Source: Brachionus plicatilis (taxonomy: Eukaryota > Rotifera > Eurotatoria > Ploima > Brachionidae). Taken from it: a stretch of DNA of 64,000 bases. Position 1 is the stretch's first letter; the number at the start of each line of letters is the position of its first letter. Below are positions 37,501-48,449 of this stretch, piece by piece. The notes beneath the pieces are model-generated. The model did no database searches and had not been told where the DNA came from. It saw nothing but the letters and a program-made list of their open reading frames with translations. Position numbers and translations under genes: made by a program. Location: contig QEOQ01000253.1 of assembly GCA_010279815.1 (NCBI GenBank), forward strand, positions 1,243,681-1,307,680, written 5' to 3'.

Positions 37501-38876
37501 ATCGTCTCTTCCTTTGAAAAGTTTTGTGAAATTTTTACAAAAATGTTGATGATGCAAAATTTCTGAATACATTCTTGAGAAAAAGTTAGAAAACAAAAAA
37601 TTCAATTAATTTTTTTTACCTATTGTAAGATAGTTTCATTCTTTTAGAGATGGCTCTTTCAATCAAATCGATAATTCTTGCATAAAAAGTCTCACAAAAT
37701 TCTTTCAAATAGGACGCATGTTCGTCCTTATTGATTCCTTCGTTGTCAGACCATGCAATCGAATATGGTATAATATTTGATGATATGAGCCTCTCAGGCA
37801 CCTTTTAATCAGAATTAAAATTTTTAAAAATCATTAAAAAATATTCAACTTTGACATCTCTCAGCCGCGAGAGCATATTTTGAGCCTCTTCATCGATTTT
37901 CCTAGCGGCAAAATTAATGTCTATAAACTTGGCAGAATAAGAGAAAAGTTTTATATTTATGTTTTTTATCTCTCTAATGAACGCCAAGGTATGATCAGCA
38001 TTATCTTTTGAATTTAGTACTCCACGTACCACTTCTTGCTCAGTAACTAAAAGATTTAAATAACAAGAATTTTTTTCAATTTTTTTTTATATTTTTTACC
38101 AGACCAATTATAACGGTGGTTGTCGTCCAAAGTAAATTTCTTGGCTTCCACCAGCTTTGCAGCACCTTTTCGAATTATTGTACATAATTGACCCATAGTT
38201 TTCCACCAAGCGCTTTGATCTTCTTCCATCAATTGTTTCTGGGCTTTATTGGTAAAATTTTTGTAAATTGAGCTCACTGGTTGCAAGACAAACACATTAG
38301 GAACACTGTTGGCATCAAGTTTATACCATAACATCAACAACTTAGCATCTGACTCTTCTAGAATATCGACAATCATGTTAAATTCTGTGTCCAAAATCCT
38401 AGTTGGAAGTGGACGATAGCCATATTTTTGACCTAAAAATACCTTTTTTTGGTTGAAATTCAGGATTTTTGCTATTTATTTAAATTTATTTACCACAAAA
38501 TTTGGGCCTAATGACAAACGCTGACAGTTGTCTATTTCTTGCATACAAAGTTCGGTTGTTTTGTGATCATCTGTTGATTCGTCTCTGACACCCCATCTCA
38601 TATCGACCACCTGAAACTCCAAGCCATGCTGTTCACGACAATACTCCTTTAATTTTGGATACACGGTTTCCATAAGTAAATTTCTTTCAACAGCAGTATC
38701 TTAATTAAATACTTGATAGCGACAACAAATGGTTTAGATGTGACAAAGTTACCTGTGAATGTAGACGAAGTAAATATACGAACTATTTTCGAGGCGATCG
38801 AAGGAAGATTATAAAAATCGCCAATGAATATTCTATTTAGAATTTCTTCTTCGGTTTCTTCGGCTTTGTCTTCCAT
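28544..38876 (-). CDS. NWD1: NACHT and WD repeat domain-containing protein (NWD1/NWD2-like STAND ATPase)
   Basis: Exons in transcription order: 38753-38876, 38494-38699, 38100-38442, 37850-38046, 37620-37801, 37387-37573, 36942-37337, 36542-36889, 34062-34218, 30089-33136, 28544-28809. They join in frame to 1817 residues (human NWD1 about 1560, NWD2 about 1740). The N-terminal domain has RIFTSSTFTD, FQVVDMRWGV and VFLGQKYGYRPLP, typical of NWD proteins. The NACHT P-loop is HGPSGCGKSSILAK and the Walker B LFIFLDSLDQL; ELEDLISLDETV and RRIPPLLWTRI follow. The 3-kb exon encodes IADYFMGVW and a long WD-repeat region with KTIKIWNL, HGALFSCS and RLIIWDI. STAND ATPases act as signalling switches; the role of NWDs is poorly known. 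The ATG at 38876 is the first in frame. The last exon (acidic tail ending PEKS) rests on splice-phase fit. NWD1 versus NWD2 is not settled. Confidence 0.88.
28810..30088 (-). other. Last intron of the NWD gene
   Basis: 1.28 kb, donor GTAATT, acceptor TTTTAAG. AT-rich with a purine-rich patch near 29215-29250 (aaaaagaaagacagaagaaa). Nothing else recognised. Confidence 0.55.
33137..34061 (-). other. NWD intron, 0.9 kb, no content recognised
   Basis: Lies between the exon ending HRQFIQ and the WD-repeat exon. AT-rich, no coding or repeat signal identified. Confidence 0.6.
34219..36541 (-). other. NWD intron, 2.3 kb, carrying a foldback element
   Basis: Contains the 1-kb foldback at 34752-35758. 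A segment near 36160-36310 is less AT-rich and repeat-like but has no frame. Confidence 0.6.
34752..35758. repeat. 1-kb foldback element, tacgtaa-rich arms
   Basis: Left end aatacagtactactacgaaa, right end its near reverse complement closing agtactgtatt. Inverted arms extend about 300 bp with shared blocks such as gcctgaattcgaaaaa, aatagtggtaatttttagta and aaaaggcaaaaaaa. The terminal motif acgtaattttacgt resembles the arms of the element at 1376-1872. Non-coding; probable non-autonomous DNA transposon in an NWD intron. Confidence 0.75.
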
Positions 38877-41800
38877 TTTTTCTATGAAAATCAATAATTT
38901 GAATTTTTTGTGTTTTGAGAGAGCAAACTTTAAAACTATTTGGAGAGAGAAGTTGGAATGATTGTTTCTTTAAGTTTATTTAATTGGGCAAAATCTTGAA
39001 AAAAATAAAGAAAAAAAATTTAAAGGAAATAAATTTTAAAAATAGTTTTTGCTTTTGTAACTACGGTTTTAAATGCTTAATAATTCCAATTTAAATAGAA
39101 TTATGAAAGAAAGTTACCTTTTTGTGTCAAATTTTAATTTGTTTTAATCAATATTTAGAATTTATTTTGGCAATTATTTTGCTTATAAGTTTCTAATTTA
39201 ATTCTTACTGTTAGAGGATACAAAATTCAAATACTTTTTCGGTACAAATTCAAAAAAAATCCTATCAATCAAAAACACAAAAAATTCAATGTTAAATTAT
39301 TTGAAAGGAAAATTCTTAATTTGTATTTGAAAAATAAGAAGATCGATTATTTTCTGTAGATTTTTAATTATTTCAAAAGTTTAATTTACTGAGCATAACA
39401 AAGCATAAAATTTTAACAAAAAATTCGCTTTAAATAAAAGAACTGATTTTTTTTTAATAATATTAAAGACAAAATAAACTAAAAAACAAATTATTTAGTT
39501 AAAACTAATGAGTAAAAATTGCTTTTCTGAGACAATTTAATGCCATATATTCTACCTAACTTTAAATAATAATACATAACTCAAATAATAGCATTTTTTT
39601 CTATTTGTGGTATCTCTGTTTTGATGATCACGATATTTGAAGAGGAGAAATACCGTTGTCATAAGATTGCTGACTTTACCACGATTTAGTCCTGCAGGCT
39701 ATTAACAAAATATTTATTCTGCAAATTTTTTTAATATATAAGAAATAAAAGAAAGCAAACTATTGATCATTTATTATTGAATTTTTTTAATTAAAATATA
39801 TAATTTTATGTGATCATTTTTGTTTTTACACCAATATTTCTCAAAAAGTCGCCAATATTCCTAGATTAAAACTTAAAACTCCTATATTTTCTTAAGTTAT
39901 ACTATTTATGATAAAACTAATAATCAATGTTTTTTTTATTTACCATAAAATTTATTATTTATAATTATTTTTCTTTATTTTAAATGATCCCTTTTTAAAT
40001 CGGAGTTATATTATACTTAAATTAATAATACTATTTTATGTTCTTTTTTGATTCCGTTCTTGTCGACAACTGGCAGAAAAAATAGCCTTTTTAAATACTT
40101 TTTCATGTAAACAGAACATACATGAGTAAACTTTATTTGTGATATTACAAATTATATTTATAAACTATCTGTCATTATTATGATGTTTAATTAAAATTGG
40201 GTATTTTTCAGTAAGTTTGTTGAATTGTTTACAACAAGCCATTTTATCAGGCCAGATAATTATTAATGTATTTTTTCTTTTAAAAAAAGGCACATTTAAA
40301 GTTTTAGGCAATTTTAAAATTTTCATTCTTTTCTTAATAACTCATGTTGAACTAGAACTATCAACACATTATAGACATAAAAAAGACTCGAGTTTGAAGT
40401 AGTTAAGGACAACTAAAAAAATATATAAAGTTTATTTAAATTGATATATATTCCAACTCAATCAAAGAGACCTAAGGTCAAAACCCGTAATGGGATGATT
40501 GAGCCCATTTATTAATAAAAAAAAATTCACATAAAAATTATAATATTAATAAAAAATTAAATTTCTGAAATTAACATCAAAATTAGAGAAAATTTTACAA
40601 AATTTTATAAAAATTAAATTAAAGTTATTGTTTAAAGTAGTTAAGGACAACTAATAATAATAATAATGAGCTACGGTGGTTTGTCCCACCAAACGAAAAC
40701 CCATATAGGGAACACTATAGTAGCTTAAAAAAACAATATATAAAGTTTATTTAAATTGAAATAAAATGGAAAGATTATTTTAGAATGCTGGTAGAGTGAA
40801 GTTGAGGGCAAGCAATTTTGTTCAAATAAAACATTAATAACCTTTTCAAAATGAATATTGATATAAAATTATTTTTAACAATAATTTAAAAAATTTGTTA
40901 AAATTTAAAATTTTCTATAATTTCGTTAAGTTATTATATTTTAATTTTATACAATTTTAAATAAATTGCTCTGCTCCAGATAAAAATAACTCCCAACTTC
41001 ACTCTCAAAATTTAACCAACTATTAAACTATTTAATAGTTAATAAATATTTGAATTTAAAAATTTTGAAATATCTTCTTATGAGGAAGTCGTAGCTAAAC
41101 AATTTAAAATAATTTTTATTGTTTATCACTTAATTGTTTTATTGTTATTAAATGAGATCATTTTACAGATTTTCCCTATTTTGTGACAAATCTAACGTGA
41201 TGACCAATCCGATCAGTGTCGATCATACAAAATTAAATAAAAAAAGTGTTATCACGAAAAATTTAAATAAACTTTGAGAATTGAAAACCATGTTTTGTTA
41301 AAACAATCAAATCAAAGTAAAAAATGTCCATAAAACTTATTTTTATGTGATCTTGATTAATGAAATTTTGAACCTTTCTCATTCTCATGAAATACGCAAC
41401 ATTCTGAACACTATTTTCTTATTTTAATTTTTGGTGTACCATTTAGAAATTAATTAACGAAGTTAGCAAGCTTGGTTAAATCAAGAGTATTCTAAAATGC
41501 AAACCAAATCTAAAATATTCTAAAATTTTGAATTATAGATTCATAAGAGATTATGAAGACTGAAAAGTTGAATTGAATTAAAATATTTCTGTTGCTCTGG
41601 TACTTTGGAAAAGATTTTAATACAATTATGAAAATTTTTTGACATTTTTTTTATTCAATTCAATCTGAGTTAGATTAATTGAAAACAAAACAAATGCATC
41701 CGAAAATTGATTTTTCAAATTGAAGGATTTTAAATTAATCTTTTTAAATTGAAACAAACATTTTTTCAGCTAAATTTTAATTTTCAAATAAAAATAAAGT

Positions 41801-42002
41801 CTCAAATTTTCAATTTCCTTTTTTTGTAAGACTCTTGTTTTTTTTTATTCAAATAATTATAAAAATTTCAACGAAAAAGACAAATGTCTCAAAAAAAAAT
41901 AAAACTAATTAAATTTTTATTGAAAATTGAGTGAAACTCTAAATATTTATCTTTAAGACGAATTTTACATAAAAAATCAATGGTCCAAGTTAAAAATAAA
42001 AA
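38877..42002. other. Intergenic spacer, 3.1 kb
   Basis: Upstream of the NWD gene and downstream of the tetraspanin gene. It holds a pair of related repeat copies (40396-40759). No gene recognised; 39600-39720 has a mixed-composition patch without a frame. Confidence 0.6.
40396..40759 (+). repeat. Two direct copies of a short repeat, one with an insertion
   Basis: The block gtagttaaggacaactaa followed by aaaaaatatataaagtttat occurs at about 40396-40445 and 40634-40759. In the second copy about 75 bp (a TAA run, then gagctacggtggtttgtcc and a short hairpin) splits the two halves. Between the copies lies ggtcaaaacccgtaatggg. Possibly 3' ends of non-LTR elements. Confidence 0.5.
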
Positions 42003-42704
42003 TTAAATATCTTCATATCCATCATATCTAATTTGTGCACAACCTTTGATAGAGACAAGCAAACAAAATATTTGAAATGAAATTAAGATGATAGTAAATC
42101 CAAGCAAAAGTGGCAAATGAGTATCAATAAAGCTAATGATGGCGTTATAGCAGCCATTTTGGTAAAATACCGGATGATCTTGTTTGGAATCTGGAACTTG
42201 GCAAGAAGTCATATTAGTCAAATCCAAGTAGTCATTGGGTCCGTTAGCACCACAGCATTTGAAAAAAGTCTGGACAGTATTCATCACATTTAGAGCCACT
42301 TTGTCCTCGTTCTTATTTATAGCTTCAACTGTTCTATTTAGACCATCTCTAAGTTTTTCTTTGGCATCGCTTCTGTAAGACATTAGCACCGCTGCTGCAG
42401 CTATTTCTAATATGAGTATTATTCCCATCAATAAGCAATAAGCTGATAAAAAGCATTTATCTTTAGCCAGAGAACCATATAGACCAATAAAACTTACAAA
42501 AACGCTCATTATTCCACTAATGATTAGAAGCAATCGAGCTGCATTCAAATTTCTCGAATCAATTATTTTACCTATATCCAAAGAATCCCATAATGACGAA
42601 AATTCTTTGTCATATTGTGACCACAATCCGATTGCCAATGTACAGCATCCAAATAAAAAGAAGAACGTATTTAATATAACGAGTGTTGCTCTACTGGACA
42701 ACAT
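42003..42704 (-). CDS. Tetraspanin
   Basis: Four-pass membrane organiser of 233 residues in a single exon from the ATG at 42704. Membrane segments lie at about residues 9-28, 55-78, 89-109 and 197-216, separated by a small first loop and a large extracellular loop. The large loop has the signature CCG (150-152) with partner cysteines at 168 and 185, a four-cysteine loop of the simpler tetraspanin class. Potential N-glycosylation sites are NRT (123) and NMT (164). The short C-terminal tail ends RYDGYEDI. The family is certain; I cannot assign an orthologue. Confidence 0.92.
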   Translation of the reverse strand: MLSSRATLVILNTFFFLFGCCTLAIGLWSQYDKEFSSLWDSLDIGKIIDSRNLNAARLLLIISGIMSVFVSFIGLYGSLAKDKCFLSAYCLLMGIILILEIAAAAVLMSYRSDAKEKLRDGLNRTVEAINKNEDKVALNVMNTVQTFFKCCGANGPNDYLDLTNMTSCQVPDSKQDHPVFYQNGCYNAIISFIDTHLPLLLGFTIILISFQIFCLLVSIKGCAQIRYDGYEDI

Positions 42705-45700
42705 TTTTTTTTCTAAAAAGTCAAAAGAATTAAATAGCTATTTCGTTTTTTAATTAAAATCAAAAAAATAATAATTTTTTTATTGTATTTATTCAGAATT
42801 CGTTTACCTACATGAACAGCATCTAAATTTTGAAATTAATGTGCAAAAATTATGATTTTTTGTATATAAAAAAGAAGTTAAAAATACGCAATATAATATG
42901 AATAAGTGATCATCGCTCTATAAATTTATTTAACCATCTAAATTTTGTTGAATGATTCACTAGTTTAAATTTTGTTTATTTAAGAAGCGACAGGAATTTT
43001 AAATTTTAGATTTGTGATGTTATCTTGTCAAATAAATTTTAACTGATAAGCAAAAAAATAATTTTCAAAATCCAAACAGTATTGCTGATTAATTTTGATA
43101 AAAGTTTTTATAGTCTTAATAAAAGCGATCCATTTTTGCATCTAAAGCAAATTTTAATTTGCTCAGCTTTGCTTGAAGCGAAAATTAGAAAAAAATGTCC
43201 ATTTAAGGCTTAAATGGAAAGTTGAAAATTTGGCCTTTTTAATTTTGAATCACCATCTTAAAATAATTATTTTTTTTATAAATTAAAATGCTTAATCCTT
43301 TTAGAATATAAATTTCATATTAAAATAAGATAAAAACAATTCTAAGTATTTTTGAATGCTCTAAAAAATTTATTAGCATTTTTCTGATTTATTTCTGGGC
43401 TATGATTAAACTTAATCCGCCTATAGTTAAATATATTTTGTTTTTCTGTATTTTAAGGAAATGTTCCTGCGTTATGGAATCCAGTAAAAATTGAAAAAAA
43501 ATTGTTATTTTTTCCATACATTAAAAAATTTAAATAAATTTGTTTCTTATCTGATTTTTTTCAAACACTATACATTTATTAATTATAAAAGACAATAATA
43601 ATTTAAAGCTCACAGGCATTTAAAAATGTCAGACCTTTTGGTACTCATAGCTTCAACGGTTTATTATCCTAGGTTATGCTTAAATTTTCACAGATTAACA
43701 TTATTATATTAAATTTTCAAATTTATTTATACGAATAAATAAACACTGAAACTAAAACCGTGCTTCATATTCATCAACCAGTGTCAAATAATAAGACGAA
43801 AGAAATAACATAAAAGCAATGATAATATTTATAAAAAATCAAAATATTCTCTAATTTCTAGAGATTTTCACAAAAATTAATCTAATCAAATTTTTTTTAA
43901 TTCAATTTTTCAATCAATTTTCCAGTTATGGTTGAATCTTGCCATTTTTAAACCATGAATTCAGCAAATAAACTAATTAATGTAACAAAAATGAATACAG
44001 TTTGAAATTAATAAATTCTAGCATGAAAAATTTTTCTTGACATAAGCTAATTATATCGTTCCATAACTAAATTTATTAAATATTGAATTCTGCCAAAATT
44101 TATGAATTTTTTGTGACAAAAACTAATTAAATTTGACAAAATATTTTGGCTTTCTATAATTATTGTTTTTTCAAATTTTTAAAAAATATCAAAGCTAGTT
44201 ATTCTAGAAAGTTTTAATTGCTATGTTGTTATGCTGCTAATGTTGGATGATATGTAAATGGTTTACTAAAAGGAAATGAAAGTTGGCCTAAAATATCCAT
44301 ATATCTTAAAACATGACGATTTATCATCATAAAAAGTAAAGGATATGGACTATATGAAAAAAAAATCTGCTTATAATTTTGAAATTCAGGATATTTTCCA
44401 AAAGATTTTGAACTCAAAAATTTCAAAAATTTGAAAATCCGAACTTTCTTGAAATATATATTTAAGTTTAAAGTAACAATCAATATTATATTTGAAGTGG
44501 TCATCTCCTGGTCAATTTTTAAAATTTTTTTACTCAAAACAATAAAAATAAGAATAAAAATTAAAAAAAATGTAAGTTTGATTATTGAATTTTGGAATTA
44601 ATTTTTTAGCCCTTAAAAACAAAAATTCACGGGTTGCTGCTATTTGGTACCCTCAATTAGCCTCATGTCATCGGGACGTCAACGAGAAAAAACAAAAAAC
44701 ATTTATGTCTTATAAAAAATAATTTGTTAACTAAGTTCAATTTATCAGTTTAATGTATAATATGTTGTTTTTTAATTCTAATTTATATTCTTTACATACC
44801 AGTCTTTTGCCTTTGGCTTCCTACCACGCTTCTTTTCGAAACCAATGTTTTTAAAGCTAAAACAGATTTGTATCAGTTTAGTCTTGACTGCAGACAGCTA
44901 CAATATATTTGCAAAATTTTCCAAACAATATTTATTATTATCAAATTTTTCAAATATTATTGAATTATTTCTGCATGTACAGATGCTAAATTGTCATTTA
45001 GCTTTATTTAACTTTACCTCTTTTATACATCTATTGAGCTCTTTAATTTGATTAAAATCAAATTTAAAATTATTTTTCACTTTAAAATTCAATCATTTTA
45101 TAATTGTTTATTGGAGCAGTAGTGACTTTTAATATACAAGAATATTTTATAAGCATAAATTTTTTTGTTGAGAAAAAAAATAAAAAAGTTAGAAAAATAA
45201 ATTATTCGCTATTAATTCTATTGTTTTTTAAAAGAGAAAATAAAAAAAAATGTATAGATCAAAATAAAATTAGTTAATTTAAATAAAACATAAAAATAAT
45301 TTTTGAGTATTGATAAAATCAAAAAATTCTGCAATTAAATTTAAGAAGATTGTTGAACAGGAGCTAAAGATAATGAATGGTTTAAAGAAATTTGTCTTAA
45401 ATACTTTAAACAATTTGCTTAAAACTATTTTTTGAAAGCTTAGTAGATTCAATGTCAAATAGAGTTAAAGAGTGTTTGAAAAATCAAGACTTTCTAATCG
45501 CTATTAAAAGCTTTATTCAAACGGTTTGATTTTATAAATTTATAATTTAATTTAGTAATTTTGAATCATTAATTTCATTTTAAATCGTTATAAAAATATT
45601 TAAAACTAAATTACTAAATTTCATATAAATTTTTCGGTTAAATTTCAAAAAAGAAAAGCATGTTCTGAATAAAAATATATTCTTGAATTTGAGATTATCT

Positions 45701-45982
45701 TAACATAATTTTGAAAGAACAATTTTTTAAAAAAAACTAAAAATAAATTGTATCTCTTATCTTAGAACTTAAGATCATTTTTCAAATAATGATAAATAAA
45801 ATTTAAAGTTTAAAGTGAATAAATGAATTCATCTATCTAAATCTTGAGCATAACAATCACAAAATCAAACATCTCATTTTAAATGCATGTGTTTTTAATT
45901 TAAAAAATTTGGATACTCAAGTCTCAATTTTAAAATCAAAACAGAGTTTTGATTTTCATTTTTATTAAAAAATTTTAAATTA
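42705..45982. other. Intergenic spacer, 3.3 kb
   Basis: Divergent promoters of the tetraspanin and nucleoside hydrolase genes. AT-rich. The only code-like pieces are around 44600-44860 (see the exon candidate). Confidence 0.55.
44800..44856 (-). other. Orphan exon-like segment, basic AT-hook-like peptide
   Basis: On the minus strand a 57-nt segment is bounded by acceptor ctgttttag and donor gtatgt. It encodes FKNIGFEKKRGRKPKAKDW, in which KRGRKPK resembles an AT-hook. No flanking exons were found. About 100 bp to the left, a plus-strand frame (44611-44713) encodes SRVAAIWYPQLASCHRDV. Either could be a fragment of a decayed transposase or gene. Confidence 0.25.
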
Positions 45983-47113
45983 ATGGCTTTAAATAATGGA
46001 GAAATCGATTGCTGGCTTGATTGTGACCCTGGTCATGATGATTCTTTGGCAATTTTGCTAGCTTCACACTGCAAAAAAATAAAACTCATCGGTATATCAA
46101 CAGTTGGAGGTAATCAAATAATTGAAAAAACAACTAGGAATGCATTGATATCTATGAATCTGTATGGGCTTATTCGAACAAAACCTACAAATTTAGACAA
46201 TGATCTGGATATTAACTTTGACGAAGAACTAAAATATAGCAATTGCTTGACTCATGGAGGATTAGAATTTCCTTTGGTCCAAGGTTCTAGTAGACCACTG
46301 TTGCGTCCCGCAGTAAATTGTCAAGAAATTCATGGAGATTCTGGTCTAAACACCCATGTAAAAATAGAATTACCAAAAATACCTGACTATGCGATAAATT
46401 ATGTAGAAAATCTCAATGCAAAATCAGCTCATTTTACCAGAGTTATGTATGATGCTATTAGAGTTAATTCGAAACCAGTGACAGTAATTGCAACTGGTCC
46501 TTTGACAAACATAGCTTTACTTTTGATAAATTTTCCTGATATAAGCAAAAACATAGAGAAGATAGTGATGATGGGAGGTGCGATGGGTATAGGCAATACT
46601 GGTCCAGTAGCAGAATTTAATATTCAAGTTGACCCGGAATCGGCTCATTACGTTTTCGAGTCTGATATTCCAATCTACATGGTACCATTAGAAGTGACTC
46701 ATTTAGCTCTGGTAACTCCCCAAGTTATTGAATCTATTCGTTCTCTTTCAACAAATCTAAGTTTTATCTTAGTCGAACTTTTATTATATTTCCAATCGAC
46801 ATATAAAACTTTGTTTTTTATGGATTATCCACCTTTGCACGACCCCTGCGCCGTCGCCTACATCATAGACCCAACATTGTTCGAACACCGATTAATGAGA
46901 GTTGATGTTGAGATTCACAGCCATTTGTCTTATGGACAAACTGTTTGTGATTTTTATAACATGTCAAACAAAAAGAAAAATGTGCATGTTTGCATGAAGA
47001 TGGATGTTGAGAGATTTTGGGACCTGTTGATCGAAGCCATTAAGTCTGCCAATGAGGTCAGTCCAGCTAATTTGAATCCAAAGTCATTGATAATACAAGA
47101 TTTTGACATTTAG
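45983..47113 (+). CDS. Inosine-uridine preferring nucleoside hydrolase
   Basis: Hydrolyses the N-glycosidic bond of ribonucleosides to base plus ribose in salvage. Single exon, 376 residues. The Ca2+/ribose-binding signature DCDPGHDD lies at residues 13-20. Further family motifs are ATGPLTNIA, IEKIVMMGGAMG, AEFNIQVDPESAHYVF and the C-terminal Ca2+-ligand histidine region PPLHDPCAVAYIID. Length and motif order match URH1/IunH-type enzymes. The protein has no signal peptide, so it is probably cytosolic. Mammals lack this family; invertebrate copies are known. Substrate preference cannot be read from the sequence. Confidence 0.93.
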   Translation: MALNNGEIDCWLDCDPGHDDSLAILLASHCKKIKLIGISTVGGNQIIEKTTRNALISMNLYGLIRTKPTNLDNDLDINFDEELKYSNCLTHGGLEFPLVQGSSRPLLRPAVNCQEIHGDSGLNTHVKIELPKIPDYAINYVENLNAKSAHFTRVMYDAIRVNSKPVTVIATGPLTNIALLLINFPDISKNIEKIVMMGGAMGIGNTGPVAEFNIQVDPESAHYVFESDIPIYMVPLEVTHLALVTPQVIESIRSLSTNLSFILVELLLYFQSTYKTLFFMDYPPLHDPCAVAYIIDPTLFEHRLMRVDVEIHSHLSYGQTVCDFYNMSNKKKNVHVCMKMDVERFWDLLIEAIKSANEVSPANLNPKSLIIQDFDI

Positions 47114-48449
47114 TTAAATATTTTAGGTAACCATTAGGCTTTTTCCAAATAAAAGTTTAGAATAAAATAATTTTAAAATGTTTTATTTATTCTTAATAAA
47201 AGAAAATTATTTTAATTTTATTTAGTTACTAATTTTGGTAATAATTTTTTGTTAAGCGGGATTTTATTGAAAATTAAACAAAAAATTTAATAAATTTGAT
47301 TTTTTGATTAATTATTTTTAAAATAATCATCGAAATTTTTTAAAGAAAATCATGAATATGACACCATTTCATTCTGCAAAATTATATTATAAATAAATTT
47401 TTCTGCCTAAGTTTTTTGAAAGTTAAAATCTTTAAAATTTTAAAATTTTCCCTTTAAAAATCTGATTCTATTTTATTTTAAACGTTAATAAAAATAAACA
47501 TAAAAGGCCAAAAAAATTGATAAATGTATACTAATTAGGAGTCTAATTAAACGGTTCACTCTAAAATCCTCAAGCACATCCTCAAAAACTAATAAACAAA
47601 TTATACCTAAAAATTCTCTTAAAATTGTTCAACAAAGTTTGTTTGTTTGTTTCAAAAAACAATTTTTTCATCACACTTTTTAAAAGTGTGTTTCTCAAAT
47701 TTTTTTTAATTTTTTTTAAATTTAAAAGATTTGTAAATAATACAGTAGAATAATACAGTATAATACTGTATTTAAATCATTTAGGGCATATTTAAGTACA
47801 ACGTGTTTTTTAATTTTTGAGGAAATTTTAACTGCATTTATTTGTTCTGAAACAATTTTACCATGCTAAGTAAATTAAACTAAAATTATTTTTGTATCTT
47901 ATCTATTAGGTGACAATCTGATCATCTTCTAGATAAACAATAAAATTACTTCTAAATTAAATATTGATAATTATTATTTTTGAAAATTAAAAAAAAATAA
48001 AAAAAGATTTTGAATTATTACATAAAAAAATGTCATACAAAAAGAAAAAGGAATAACGAAAATAAAAAAGACCAAAAAAAAGATTTTCACTTATTCATTA
48101 TTATTTTATTTCGAACCATTTTATAGTGTTTAAAAGAATGAAATCGGAAATATCACCTTTTGATATTAATGCCATTTCCAAGACTTTTTAAATTCAAAAA
48201 CATTTTTTAACATGATTGCAAAATATACTGAATTCGAAATTTAAATTGGAGATATATCATTTAAAAAGATTTGATTCTACTTGTATACTCTATTTTTTGA
48301 TCTTCCATTCACAAAGACATATCTTAAATGATTAGTATTAGCTAATAATTTAAAAGATCCATCATCCAAAAAAAAACAACAAAGCTTTTTATTTAAAAAT
48401 CTTTATTCAAATTACAATATTTAAAAAAGATAGATGTTTTTAAATTATA
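47114..48449. other. Spacer between converging genes
   Basis: 3' flanks of the nucleoside hydrolase and TMEM237 genes. It includes a hairpin (cacactttttaaaagtgtg, about 47671) and a palindrome aatacagtataatactgtat at 47752-47771. No gene seen. Confidence 0.55.

Noticed and set aside
40217..40402. Hydrophobic 61-codon frame
   Set aside because: AT-rich Phe/Ile/Leu-rich translation is expected by chance; no splice or family support.
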